Origin: an uncultured Clostridia bacterium
GTDB taxonomy: Bacteria > Bacillota > Clostridia > UBA1381
Length of the DNA: 15,146 bases
Assembly (NCBI GenBank): GCA_959602045.1
Contig: CAUGRT010000052.1
Coordinates: forward strand, 1 to 15,146
Reading direction: 5' to 3'
The translations under genes and the position numbers were made by a program. Within the stretch, counting starts at the first letter, position 1. Each line of letters begins with the position of its first letter. Below, in pieces: positions 7,484 to 14,963 of the stretch. A model generated the notes under the pieces. It did no database searches. It was not told the origin of the DNA and saw only the letters and a list, made by a program, of their open reading frames with translations.

Positions 7484-9905
7484 TTTGCACCGCCGCCAAA
7501 TCAGCATGTCCGATCAAAACATCACGCGGCTTTGAACCATTGGCTCCCGAAATAATGCCGCGCGCCTCCATCTGGTCTACAATTCTCCCGGCTCTTGCAT
7601 AGCCGACACCCAAACGGCGCTGAATCATGGAGGTTGAAATTTTACCCAGTTCAACCGCCAGCTCAATCGCATCATGCAGCAGCGCATCGCCCTCTTCCTC
7701 CGTATCGGGGGTTACGCCGTTTTCGCCGGTCGCACAGCGTTCGATATGCTCCGCCAAATCCTCACTGTAATGATTATCGTCTGTATTCTCTTTAATAAAT
7801 TCCAAAATCCGTTCAATCTCATGATCCGACACAAACGCACCCTGAACACGTGTTGTTTCGCGCGCACCCATCGGGTAATACAACATATCACCCATACCGA
7901 GCAGCTTTTCCGCACCGCCCTTATCCAAAATTGTCCGGCTGTCCACCTGTGACGAAACGGCAAATGCAATTCGTGACGGAATATTCGCCTTAATCAAGCC
8001 GGTGATGACATCCACGGACGGACGCTGCGTTGCGATAATCAGATGGATTCCCGCCGCTCTTGCCAGCTGCGCCAATCGGCAGATATAATCCTCTACTTCT
8101 TTTGCCGCGACCATCATCAAGTCTGCCAACTCGTCAATAATAATGACAAGCTGCGGAACCTTTTCTTCGCCGCGACTCTCCATCAGCTCATTATAAGATT
8201 CCAGTTTTCTCACGCCGGTATTTTTAAATAAATCATAGCGACGCATCATTTCCGTAACCGCCCAGTTTAATGCCCCGGCAGCCTTTTTCGGCTCCGTCAC
8301 CACCGGTACCAGCAAATGCGGAATCCCGTTATAAACGCCCAACTCTACCACCTTCGGGTCTACCATGATCAGCTTGACCTCCTCCGGCGAGGCTTTGTAT
8401 AAAATACTCGTAATAATCGTGTTGATACAGACAGACTTACCGCTTCCGGTTGCTCCGGCGATCAGAACGTGCGGCATTTTTGCAATATCGCCCACAACGA
8501 CATTGCCGCCGATGTCCTTACCCAATGCAACGGTCAGCTTGGATTTTGCTTTGCGGAATTTGTCGGATTCGAGCATTTCCCGAATCGAAACCGTGGAAAT
8601 ACTGTTATTCGGAATTTCTACACCGATTGCCGCTTTTCCCTGAACCGGCGCAACCAATACCGTCGAAACAGCAAGGTTTAAGGCAATATCATCCGCTAAG
8701 CCTACGATCTTGGAAAGCTTGATTCCGGTATCCGGCTGAATTTCAAACCGTGTTACGGTCGGCCCTTGCGTAACCTGCAAAAGCTTTGCCTTGACGCCGA
8801 AATCGTCCAATACACGAATCAGCTTTTCGGCGGTGTTTCTTAACTCCTCGCGTAAATCTCCCGATACCTTTTTCGGGGGATCGAGCAAATCAACGGTCGG
8901 ATAGACGTATTCCCGAACCGGCATCTCCATCGCACTGTTAAATTCATCATGAAAGCTCTGCTTTTCCGTTTCGGTAATATTCTTCTCTTTTTCTTTTGCG
9001 CTGACATCTTCCTTACTGAAACTGTCCGAGCTTTCCTTTTTTTTCTTAGGTTCTTCCGGAATAGGCTGTGCCGCCAAATCCCCGAACACCTCGTCAATTC
9101 CGTTGGAATAATCTTCTTCCGGCTCCGGCGCAGGCTCCGGCTTGTTTTTCTTGGCATGCTTGGGTGAAGGAAGATCATCATCCTCCGGCGTTTCGAATTT
9201 CAGACTTTTGCTTGCCCGGCTAATTTCTCCGGCGAAATCATTCGCAACCTCAACCGCCGATGAAGTATCCTCCGCACGTTTTTTCTGCTCCCTCTGCTCA
9301 TCATACCGCTGCTTAAGGTCGCCGTATTTCTCCTTTGCGTCGCCCATTGCTTTTTGCATGCCGATCCCCATTACCCGGAACAGCGATACACCGCTGATAC
9401 AGCTTGCAAGGATCACCAGGGTTAAAACCAAAATAATATAAGATGCCGCTTTTTGCACCATAGAGGTCATAAATACCGCCACAGCCGTACCCAATAAGCC
9501 GCCGCCGGTAAAATCCATCGCTCCGATCCAGTAGGCCGTCCGAATCTCGCCGTTCTGATATAAGCCTGCCAATGCGCTGATATTAATCATCGTCAAAATC
9601 AAGAACAATAACTTGATCCAGAACTTTTTCACGTCCTTATACCGCGACATATAGATCATCATTCCAAAACAAACAAACGGCATGAACATTCCGGTTTTTC
9701 CGAACATACCGCAAAAGAACGAACGGATTGCCTGGTTGACGATTCCTCCGTCCCCGGTATCAATGTACATAAAAATCCCCAAAAATACGGACAAAAGCCC
9801 CGTTGTGATAATATACACGGGGATAGGATTCGTTTGGGGGTTCTTCTGATTGTTTTGCCGGTTTTTATTCTTTTTCGCCGGCGCCTTTTTTTTAGCCTGT
9901 GCCAT
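7443..9905 (-). CDS. FtsK/SpoIIIE family DNA translocase
   Basis: This is a membrane-anchored ATP-driven DNA pump that moves chromosome DNA through the division or sporulation septum. The 820-residue protein begins with a very basic Lys/Asn-rich tail (1-28), then four or five hydrophobic segments (about 29-48, 63-86, 95-116 and 133-175). A charged linker rich in Lys, Glu, Asp and Pro follows (about 185-330). The motor domain has Walker A GATGSGKS (484-491) and Walker B IIIDE with D591-E592. A winged-helix gamma domain (about 744-787, RRLGVGYARAGRIVDQME) would read orienting DNA sequences. The C-terminus is strongly acidic. Length is close to B. subtilis SpoIIIE, but the sequence alone does not separate SpoIIIE from FtsK/SftA roles. 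AAGGAG (9920-9925) lies 14 nt before the ATG, rather distant. It heads the minus-strand operon. Confidence 0.96.
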   Translation of the reverse strand: MAQAKKKAPAKKNKNRQNNQKNPQTNPIPVYIITTGLLSVFLGIFMYIDTGDGGIVNQAIRSFFCGMFGKTGMFMPFVCFGMMIYMSRYKDVKKFWIKLLFLILTMINISALAGLYQNGEIRTAYWIGAMDFTGGGLLGTAVAVFMTSMVQKAASYIILVLTLVILASCISGVSLFRVMGIGMQKAMGDAKEKYGDLKQRYDEQREQKKRAEDTSSAVEVANDFAGEISRASKSLKFETPEDDDLPSPKHAKKNKPEPAPEPEEDYSNGIDEVFGDLAAQPIPEEPKKKKESSDSFSKEDVSAKEKEKNITETEKQSFHDEFNSAMEMPVREYVYPTVDLLDPPKKVSGDLREELRNTAEKLIRVLDDFGVKAKLLQVTQGPTVTRFEIQPDTGIKLSKIVGLADDIALNLAVSTVLVAPVQGKAAIGVEIPNNSISTVSIREMLESDKFRKAKSKLTVALGKDIGGNVVVGDIAKMPHVLIAGATGSGKSVCINTIITSILYKASPEEVKLIMVDPKVVELGVYNGIPHLLVPVVTEPKKAAGALNWAVTEMMRRYDLFKNTGVRKLESYNELMESRGEEKVPQLVIIIDELADLMMVAAKEVEDYICRLAQLARAAGIHLIIATQRPSVDVITGLIKANIPSRIAFAVSSQVDSRTILDKGGAEKLLGMGDMLYYPMGARETTRVQGAFVSDHEIERILEFIKENTDDNHYSEDLAEHIERCATGENGVTPDTEEEGDALLHDAIELAVELGKISTSMIQRRLGVGYARAGRIVDQMEARGIISGANGSKPRDVLIGHADLAAVQNDYGSESDEEDEE

Positions 9906-9928
9906 TATTCCGATAATCTCTCCTTAAA

Positions 9929-9973
9929 AGCAAAAGGCTGCTGCATGAATCAGAAAAACAACAGCCGTTTGCT
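9929..9973 (-). promoter_or_regulatory. Large hairpin directly upstream of the ftsK ribosome binding site
   Basis: Arms 9929-9943 and 9959-9973 form a 15-bp stem with one mismatch and one G-U pair around a 15-nt loop. On the minus strand the stem runs straight into TTTT and then the AAGGAG of ftsK, so it is terminator-like but overlaps the translation signal region. On the plus strand it is followed by TTAC and five T. It could attenuate ftsK, terminate readthrough from galM, or serve both strands. The choice is inference. Confidence 0.6.
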
Positions 9974-10053
9974 TACTTTTTATAACATAATCAGATCCTT
10001 AAAAATGAACGATTCGAATGTGCAAAAATTTTATTTTTCAAATTACGATTTAC

Positions 10054-10114
10054 ATGGATTGCATAACAGAACGCAATCCATTGATATTATATCATATTTT
10101 CCCGAAAGAAACAA
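10054..10114 (-). promoter_or_regulatory. ftsK promoter with a 5'-terminal stem-loop
   Basis: On the minus strand TTGTTT (10109-10114), a 17-bp spacer and TATAAT (10086-10091) form a good sigma-A promoter immediately after the galM stop. The predicted start, near 10079, falls at the edge of a perfect 9-bp inverted repeat (10054-10062 with 10073-10081, loop of 10). The transcript would therefore begin with, or within a couple of bases of, a stem-loop. The leader to the ftsK ATG is about 170 nt and also contains the hairpin at 9929-9973. Confidence 0.7.
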
Positions 10115-10119
10115 GTATT

Positions 10120-11166
10120 TTATTCGGTTCTGAACCGATATTCCGTTACGGTATCGTAAGCCTCGTCCTTTTTCAGAATCGGGGCAGGATAGTGGCTGTG
10201 CGCCATTGCATTGGGGAAGCATTGTGTTTCCAGACAAAAAGCATTGTGCGTTCCGTATTTTGCACCCTCCTTATAAACACCCTCGTCCAGCATATTTGCC
10301 GTATACAGCTGTACCGCGCTTTGGTCGGAACGAACCTCCATGGAGATACCGGTTTCCAGGCATTTCGCCGTTGCAAAGGTTCTGAAACCTCTGCCTTCAA
10401 TCGCAAAGTTATGGTCAAATCCGTTGTGCATACGTACCTGCTCAAAATCCGAATGAAGATCCTGCCCGATCGGCTTTGGTACCCTGAAATCAAACGGTGT
10501 TCCCGTTACGGATAATACCTCTCCGTTCGGCATATTTTCGTCGTCATTGGGGGTATAGAATCCGGAATTAAGCTGAAGAATCTGCTTTTCCACCGTACCC
10601 GAAGCATGTCCGCCCAGATTAAAATAGCTATGGTTTGTCAGATTGCAGACCGTATCATGATCGCTTACTGCGTGATAATGAATCCGAAAAGCATTTTCTT
10701 TTGTCAGCGTATAGGTCATTGTCAGCTTCAATGTGCCGGGGAAACCCTCTTCGCCATCCGGAGAAACAATGGATAATGCCAGTGCCGGTTCTTCTCCGTC
10801 CTGTTCTTGAACCTCCCATACTTTCTGATTGAATCCGTTTATGCCGCCATGCAGGCTGTTCTTTCCCTCGTTAGCGCCCACATGATAGGTTGTGTCGCCC
10901 AGTGTAAATTCCGAATTTTTAATACGATTGGCATGACGTCCGATAGCCGCGCCCAAATATCCGTCATTATGCTCGTATTCTGCCAAGCTGCTGCGCCCCA
11001 GTACGACATCCGTCTTTTTGCCATTCTTGTCGGATACATAAATATTCTTAATAATACCGCCTAAGCTTAAAATTTCAGCGGATAAACCCTTGCCGTTATC
11101 CAGGGTATAGCAATAAACAACCTCTCCTGCTGTGGTTGTTCCGTAATTCGTTTTTGTGATTGACAT
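10120..11166 (-). CDS. galM: Aldose 1-epimerase (galactose mutarotase)
   Basis: GalM interconverts alpha and beta anomers of galactose and glucose in the cytosol and feeds the Leloir pathway. The start is ATG 11166 (348 residues), chosen over an upstream in-frame ATG at 11199 because GGAGGA lies 5 nt before it and the added residues would be unrelated Arg/Ala-rich sequence. Family residues are visible: R81 in GRHANRI, H106 in LHGG, H179 in TNHSYFNLGGH, D251 in DHNF and the catalytic-base candidate E313 in LETQ. Their spacing matches the His/His/Asp/Glu set of characterised mutarotases. No gal or lac genes adjoin it, so it appears to be a single-gene unit with its own consensus promoter. I see no clear terminator before the ftsK promoter. 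Confidence 0.95.
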   Translation of the reverse strand: MSITKTNYGTTTAGEVVYCYTLDNGKGLSAEILSLGGIIKNIYVSDKNGKKTDVVLGRSSLAEYEHNDGYLGAAIGRHANRIKNSEFTLGDTTYHVGANEGKNSLHGGINGFNQKVWEVQEQDGEEPALALSIVSPDGEEGFPGTLKLTMTYTLTKENAFRIHYHAVSDHDTVCNLTNHSYFNLGGHASGTVEKQILQLNSGFYTPNDDENMPNGEVLSVTGTPFDFRVPKPIGQDLHSDFEQVRMHNGFDHNFAIEGRGFRTFATAKCLETGISMEVRSDQSAVQLYTANMLDEGVYKEGAKYGTHNAFCLETQCFPNAMAHSHYPAPILKKDEAYDTVTEYRFRTE

Positions 11167-11282
11167 ATAAATCCTCCGTTCCGCCGCCCCGCGCGGCACT
11201 CATTGTATATTTTTATCTTATCATCTTTAAGCCCAAAAGTCAAATCAATTCCTCATAAAAAGGGCTTTTACGCTCTGTTTCT

Positions 11283-11311
11283 ATTATATTACAGTTTTGC
11301 GGACTTGTCAA
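11283..11311 (-). promoter_or_regulatory. Consensus sigma-A promoter of galM
   Basis: On the minus strand TTGACA (11306-11311), a 17-bp spacer (11289-11305) and TATAAT (11283-11288) match the consensus exactly. The start should be near 11276, giving a leader of about 110 nt. That leader holds a weak long-range AAGCCC/GGGCTT pairing (11229-11234 with 11262-11267) and a short GC stem (11183-11187 with 11193-11197) just before the ribosome binding site. Confidence 0.88.
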
Positions 11312-11342
11312 GACATTAAACGGGTGGATTCTGCTGATACAT

Positions 11343-11371
11343 CACCAAAACACCGCGTGATTCATATAATA
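11343..11371 (+). promoter_or_regulatory. Candidate sigma-K promoter of dpaAB
   Basis: CACC at 11343-11346 fits the sigma-K -35 pattern mACm. After 16 bp, CATATAATA at 11363-11371 fits the -10 pattern CATAnnnTA. In B. subtilis the dpaAB (spoVF) operon is transcribed by sigma-K in the mother cell, so the match is meaningful. The same stretch contains TATAAT (11365-11370), but there is no sigma-A -35 at the right distance. The CATATAAT also fits a sigma-E -10, without a convincing sigma-E -35. Confidence 0.6.
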
Positions 11372-11403
11372 TACCATAATATATATTGAGAGAGGTGTAG
11401 CCT

Positions 11404-12270
11404 ATGTTTCATACTGTTTCCGTAATCGGCGGAGATTTGCGCCAGCTTACCCTGGGACGGGAATTGAAAAAAGAAGGATTTCACGTTTTTCTTCACGGCT
11501 TCGATAAATACGCGGACGACACAGGCTTAGACGAAGAGGAAGACCTGGATTTTGCTCTTTGCTCCGATATTATTATTTTGCCTGTTCCCGTTACGTTTGA
11601 CGGCTGTACGATCAATTCCCCATACTCCGATTCTCCGCTTGCACTGGATGAATTTCTTGACGGAATCAATCCCTCCGCGCTGATATTCGGCGGTCAGATA
11701 AAACCCAATCTGCAAAAAGCGTTTACCGAAAAAAGTATAAAATACTGCGATTATTTAACGCGTGAAGAGCTGGCAATCCGAAATGCCGTTCCGACAGCGG
11801 AGGGCGCTATTAAAATTGCCATTGAAGAAACCCCAATCACCTTGCATGGGAGCAAATGTCTGGTTTTGGGATATGGGCGTATCGGGAAGATTCTTGCGCG
11901 AATGCTCCAGGGGATGGGGGCAAACGTATGGGTTGAAGCGCGAAAATACGCCGATCTTGCCATGATTGAGGGGCATGGCTATGATCCGCTGGCTCTATGC
12001 GAGGTTAAAAACTTTATTGATGAATTTGATATTATTTTTAATACCATACCGGCTATGATTCTGGATGAAACCTTACTGAAATCTGTCAAGCCCGACGCGC
12101 TGATTATTGATCTTTCCTCCAAACCCGGCGGAGTGGATTTTTCTGCCGCACGGATTATGGGGATTCATGTGATTTGGGCGTTATCCCTTCCCGGAAAAAT
12201 CAGTCCTGTTACCTCCGGAATCATTATTAAGGATACCATTATGAATATTATAAAAGAATTGGAGGTGTAA
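11404..12270 (+). CDS. dpaA: Dipicolinate synthase subunit A
   Basis: DpaA with DpaB oxidises dihydrodipicolinate, or its hydrated precursor from the lysine pathway, to dipicolinic acid in the mother cell. The product is packed with calcium into the spore core. The 288-residue product shows the family N-terminus VSVIGGDLRQ (5-14) and a central Rossmann dinucleotide site GYGRIGK (156-162), followed by LARMLQGMGA. The NTIPA and DLSSKPGGVDF blocks in the C-terminal half are also typical. AGAGAGGTG precedes the ATG by about 6 nt. dpaB follows after 3 bp, so the two form one operon. No asd, dapG or dapA follows, unlike the B. subtilis spoVF cluster. Confidence 0.95.
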   Translation: MFHTVSVIGGDLRQLTLGRELKKEGFHVFLHGFDKYADDTGLDEEEDLDFALCSDIIILPVPVTFDGCTINSPYSDSPLALDEFLDGINPSALIFGGQIKPNLQKAFTEKSIKYCDYLTREELAIRNAVPTAEGAIKIAIEETPITLHGSKCLVLGYGRIGKILARMLQGMGANVWVEARKYADLAMIEGHGYDPLALCEVKNFIDEFDIIFNTIPAMILDETLLKSVKPDALIIDLSSKPGGVDFSAARIMGIHVIWALSLPGKISPVTSGIIIKDTIMNIIKELEV

Positions 12271-12273
12271 CCA

Positions 12274-12855
12274 TTGGATTTAAAAGGTAAAAAAGTAGGC
12301 TTTGCCATGTGCGGTTCTTTCTGCACGTTCAAGCGCGCCATTGTGGAACTGGAAAAGCTCGCTCAAACCGGGGCTGATATTATTCCGATTATGAGTCCTG
12401 CCTCATTCGGAACGGATACACGCTTCGGAACCGCTGAATTTTTCACAAAGAAAATCGAGGATATTACCGGCAAAAAGATTATTACCGAAATTAAAGACGC
12501 CGAACCGATCGGCCCGAAAAATCTGCTTGACATTCTGATTGTCCTGCCCTGTACGGGAAACTCCCTTGCAAAAATCGCAACGGGAATTGCAGATACCTCC
12601 GTAACCTTATCGGTAAAAGCGCATCTTCGCAATCAAAAACCGGTGCTTCTCGCCGTTTCCACCAATGACGGTCTGGGCACAGCCGCAAAGAATATCGCCA
12701 CGTTATTAAATACAAAGCACATATTCTTTATCCCATTTTCACAGGACGACTACATAAAGAAACCCAACTCCCTCGTTGCGGACTTTGAATATCTGATTCC
12801 TGCCGCCGAGGCAGCGTTGGAGCATAAACAACTACAGCCGATCCTGTGCTGTTAA
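12274..12855 (+). CDS. dpaB: Dipicolinate synthase subunit B (flavoprotein)
   Basis: DpaB is the flavoprotein-family partner of DpaA in dipicolinic acid synthesis during sporulation. The 193-residue protein begins KKVGFAMCGSFCTF (6-19) and has the flavin-site blocks LPCTGNSLAK (91-100) and STNDGLG (129-135), all typical of SpoVFB. Translation begins at TTG 12274. GGAGGTG, lying in the last codons of dpaA, ends 6 nt before it, and no nearby in-frame ATG preserves the N-terminus, so TTG is well supported. The 3-bp gap to dpaA suggests translational coupling. The C-terminus ends in Cys-Cys. A GC-rich hairpin follows. Confidence 0.95.
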   Translation: MDLKGKKVGFAMCGSFCTFKRAIVELEKLAQTGADIIPIMSPASFGTDTRFGTAEFFTKKIEDITGKKIITEIKDAEPIGPKNLLDILIVLPCTGNSLAKIATGIADTSVTLSVKAHLRNQKPVLLAVSTNDGLGTAAKNIATLLNTKHIFFIPFSQDDYIKKPNSLVADFEYLIPAAEAALEHKQLQPILCC

Positions 12856-12878
12856 TATAGATGCCACTTCCGACAAAC

Positions 12879-12922
12879 GCGCCTGACCCTCCCTCAAAAC
12901 TCCGAGTCAGGCGCTTAAAATT
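12879..12922 (+). terminator. Probable terminator of dpaAB
   Basis: A perfect 9-bp GC-rich stem (GCGCCTGAC 12879-12887 with GTCAGGCGC 12906-12914) closes an 18-nt loop, 24 bp after the dpaB stop. The tail TTAAAATT is a weak T tract, so termination may be partial. Confidence 0.65.
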
Positions 12923-12993
12923 GCAAAAATTCAAATCACATTTTATGTTACGTGTTGAAAATCAAATAAATTCGACAAAATCCAATCCGACTA

Positions 12994-13022
12994 TTGAAAA
13001 TATAATTTTTTTATGGTATAAT
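12994..13022 (+). promoter_or_regulatory. Sigma-A-like promoter of the pdaA-like gene
   Basis: TTGAAA (12994-12999), a 17-bp AT-rich spacer and TATAAT (13017-13022) lie 41 bp before the ATG. The start is predicted near 13029. This suggests vegetative-type expression rather than the forespore sigma-G control known for B. subtilis pdaA. Confidence 0.82.
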
Positions 13023-13062
13023 GAATTTAAAATGTTATGTTTTTTTATGGGGAGGAAACAAT

Positions 13063-14349
13063 ATGAAAAAAATCCTATTGAACACAGTATCCTGTGCATT
13101 GGCGCTTTCTGCTGTGTTCTCTTCTTTTTCGGCATGGGCGGAAAAAGAAAGCAATCCATTGGCAATAACAGACAGTGTTTGTTATTCGGATATTGCGGCG
13201 TATATCAACGGCTATGCAATCCCATCGTATAATATCAACGGCTCGACCGCCGTTTATGTACGGGATCTTGCTCACTTCGGTTTTACAGTGGATTACGATC
13301 ACGAAACACACAGTACCCACATTATCCAAAACAAAGACACCATTGAGGGTATGCAGGGGGTCAAGCTGCCGTGGCAGTCTAACAGTACGATTCTGGCAGA
13401 ACCGGGGCTATCCGAAATTACGGTTTATGCCGGAGATACGCCGATTCCGTCAGCCAATGTCGGCGGATATATGATGATTTACCTAAAATCGCTGAAAGTC
13501 TTTGGACGTGTGACATTCAGCTCCGAGCTGCGCAGTGCCTATTTGAATATGGACAATCTTCCGGAGGGCAGCTATGCCGCATTAAGGAAAGCGCGGAATC
13601 CGCACCGCCGGCGGATGACTTCTCAATATGATTTGAATGCCAATGATTTTTACGGCTACAGTACCGATCGGGACGACTGGGGATTTGTTAAAAATAAGGG
13701 GGACGAGCCCTCGTTATATGAATGGCAGAAGGATGTTCTGGCGAATCATTCTTCCTATTATATGAATCATGCAAAACCGCATACGCTGTATTTCACATTT
13801 GATGAGGGATATGAGGCAGGGTATACGCCGATCATTTTAGATATTCTGGAAAAATACAGTGTTCCGGCGACATTTTTTATTACGGGAGAATATTTTTATT
13901 CTCAGCCGGAAATTATTCAGGATATGATTGACCGCGGATTTGATATTGGAAATCACACCATTGATCATGCCAATCTTGCTTTGGCTTCTCCTGAGGATAC
14001 GATCTATGAGCTGGGGCATCTGCACGATGAGGTCATGCGGAAATTCAATTATGAGATGATTTATGCGCGTCCGCCCGAAGGCTCCTATAATGAGCGTTCG
14101 CTCGCTATTGCCGAAGCGCTCGGCTATAGCACAATCATGTGGAGCTTTGCATATCTGGATTATGACGCGGTTGAACGCGGCAGAGATTATGCCTATAATA
14201 ATATCACGCCGTATCTGCACGACGGAGCAATCTTGCTGCTGCATGCCGTATCCGCCGACAATGCCTATGCACTGGAGGATGTTATCCAATATGCGCTTTC
14301 CCAGGGCTATACATTCGGATCACTGGATGATTTTTGCACGCATCAATAA
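13063..14349 (+). CDS. Secreted PdaA-like polysaccharide (peptidoglycan) deacetylase with N-terminal stalk
   Basis: The predicted role is de-N-acetylation of muramic acid on the outer face of the membrane, as in spore cortex muramic-lactam synthesis. The start ATG 13063 (428 residues) has GGGGAGG (13049-13055) 7 nt upstream. The first 26 residues form a signal peptide ending AWA before Glu27. Residues about 41-165 hold two similar segments, INGYAIP...VYVRDLAHFGF and YAGDTPIP...IYLKSLKVFG, which resemble copper-amine-oxidase-N-type stalk repeats. The NodB domain (about 238-425) has TFDEGYE with metal Asp D247, H298 and H302 in NHTIDH, RPPEG (336-340), a MWSFAYLDYD block and catalytic LLLH (H394). 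TFDEGYE, with Glu in place of the second Asp of TFDDG, and the WSFAYLD block favour the PdaA subfamily. B. subtilis PdaA is about 260 residues, so the extra 170 or so N-terminal residues are distinctive. Confidence 0.88.
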   Translation: MKKILLNTVSCALALSAVFSSFSAWAEKESNPLAITDSVCYSDIAAYINGYAIPSYNINGSTAVYVRDLAHFGFTVDYDHETHSTHIIQNKDTIEGMQGVKLPWQSNSTILAEPGLSEITVYAGDTPIPSANVGGYMMIYLKSLKVFGRVTFSSELRSAYLNMDNLPEGSYAALRKARNPHRRRMTSQYDLNANDFYGYSTDRDDWGFVKNKGDEPSLYEWQKDVLANHSSYYMNHAKPHTLYFTFDEGYEAGYTPIILDILEKYSVPATFFITGEYFYSQPEIIQDMIDRGFDIGNHTIDHANLALASPEDTIYELGHLHDEVMRKFNYEMIYARPPEGSYNERSLAIAEALGYSTIMWSFAYLDYDAVERGRDYAYNNITPYLHDGAILLLHAVSADNAYALEDVIQYALSQGYTFGSLDDFCTHQ

Positions 14350-14358
14350 ATGGGAATT

Positions 14359-14390
14359 GGGGATGATGGAAACATCGTCCCTTCTTTTAT
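14359..14390 (+). terminator. Terminator of the pdaA-like gene
   Basis: A 9-bp stem (14360-14368 with 14373-14381, one G-U) is capped by a GAAA tetraloop and followed by TTCTTTTATT. It sits 10 bp after the stop codon, and its T tract touches the stop codon of the convergent comEA-like gene. Confidence 0.9.
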
Positions 14391-14764
14391 TCGACGCAGA
14401 TAGCGTCTTTAATTTTGGCAAAAGTCTTTTCGCCGATGCCGCGGACATTCATTAAATCTTCAATCACACCAAAATTACCATGCTCCATCCGATAATTAAT
14501 GATCGCCTCTGCTGTCTTTTCACCGACTCCATTCAGGGTGCACAGCAACTCGGCATCAGCCGTATTAATATTAATTTTCTGTTCCACGACCTGCGGTTCT
14601 TCCGTAGGCTGTGTTTCCTGAACGACCGTTTGCTCAGTCGGCAGCGGTTCCATCGTAAAAGGATCACTCTCAAATTTTTGAATCACATTGCCGGCGGAGA
14701 TCAGCAGAACACCTACCGCCGCAATCAAAAGAATCCGAAGCCGTTTTTTCGTTTTTACTTTCAT
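14387..14764 (-). CDS. Short ComEA-like helix-hairpin-helix protein, membrane anchored
   Basis: ComEA proteins bind incoming DNA at the cell surface during transformation. From ATG 14764 the protein has 125 residues: a basic start KVKTKKR, one membrane segment (about 9-25), a Pro/Glu/Thr/Gln-rich spacer (about 33-62), and a paired helix-hairpin-helix module (66-122) with NINTADAELLCTLNGVG and VRGIGEKT. B. subtilis ComEA, at about 205 residues, has an SLBB domain between anchor and HhH. That domain is missing here, so a role in competence is uncertain. The start is ambiguous: AGGAG lies 14 nt before ATG 14764 but only 2 nt before ATG 14776, and an ATG at 14815 is far upstream. The gene stands alone, converging on the pdaA-like gene. 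Confidence 0.82.
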   Translation of the reverse strand: MKVKTKKRLRILLIAAVGVLLISAGNVIQKFESDPFTMEPLPTEQTVVQETQPTEEPQVVEQKININTADAELLCTLNGVGEKTAEAIINYRMEHGNFGVIEDLMNVRGIGEKTFAKIKDAICVE

Positions 14765-14843
14765 TTTATCAATCATAACTCCTGTCGTAAAATAGTTTAC
14801 AGTTTTATGCTGCAACTAAAAAGTTGGATTATTTTTCCTAAAA

Positions 14844-14872
14844 ATTATACCATAACCGTCTGCATAACGCAA
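14844..14872 (-). promoter_or_regulatory. Promoter of the comEA-like gene
   Basis: On the minus strand TTGCGT (14867-14872), a 17-bp spacer and TATAAT (14844-14849) form a good sigma-A promoter with the extended -10 sequence TATGGTATAAT. The leader is about 70 nt. It is back to back with the tRNA-Arg(ACG) promoter. Confidence 0.75.
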
Positions 14873-14910
14873 TAAAAATCCAAAAAAATAATATTTTTTT
14901 AAAATTTCTC

Positions 14911-14940
14911 TTGACAAGCACCCATAGTTTGTGGTATAAT
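14911..14940 (+). promoter_or_regulatory. Promoter of tRNA-Arg(ACG)
   Basis: TTGACA (14911-14916), an 18-bp spacer and TATAAT (14935-14940) match consensus hexamers. Transcription should start near 14947, leaving about 17 nt to be removed from the 5' end of the tRNA. Confidence 0.87.
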
Positions 14941-14963
14941 GCAATAGTTGTTAAGAGATATAT

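Noticed and set aside
11166..11199. Upstream ATG for galM at 11199
   Set aside because: The extra 11 residues are not family-like, and GGAGGA is correctly spaced only for ATG 11166.
11167..11276. galM leader as a sugar-responsive riboswitch or operator
   Set aside because: Only a 6-bp long-range pairing and a 5-bp GC stem are present, with no recognised motif or strong dyad.
12879..12914. GCGCCTGAC/GTCAGGCGC as a decayed tRNA-Arg, because it resembles the acceptor stem
   Set aside because: There is no D, anticodon or T arm between the arms. It is best read as the dpaB terminator.
13021..13063. Upstream ATG for the deacetylase at 13021
   Set aside because: It overlaps the -10 box. The strong GGGGAGG and the proper signal peptide both begin with ATG 13063.
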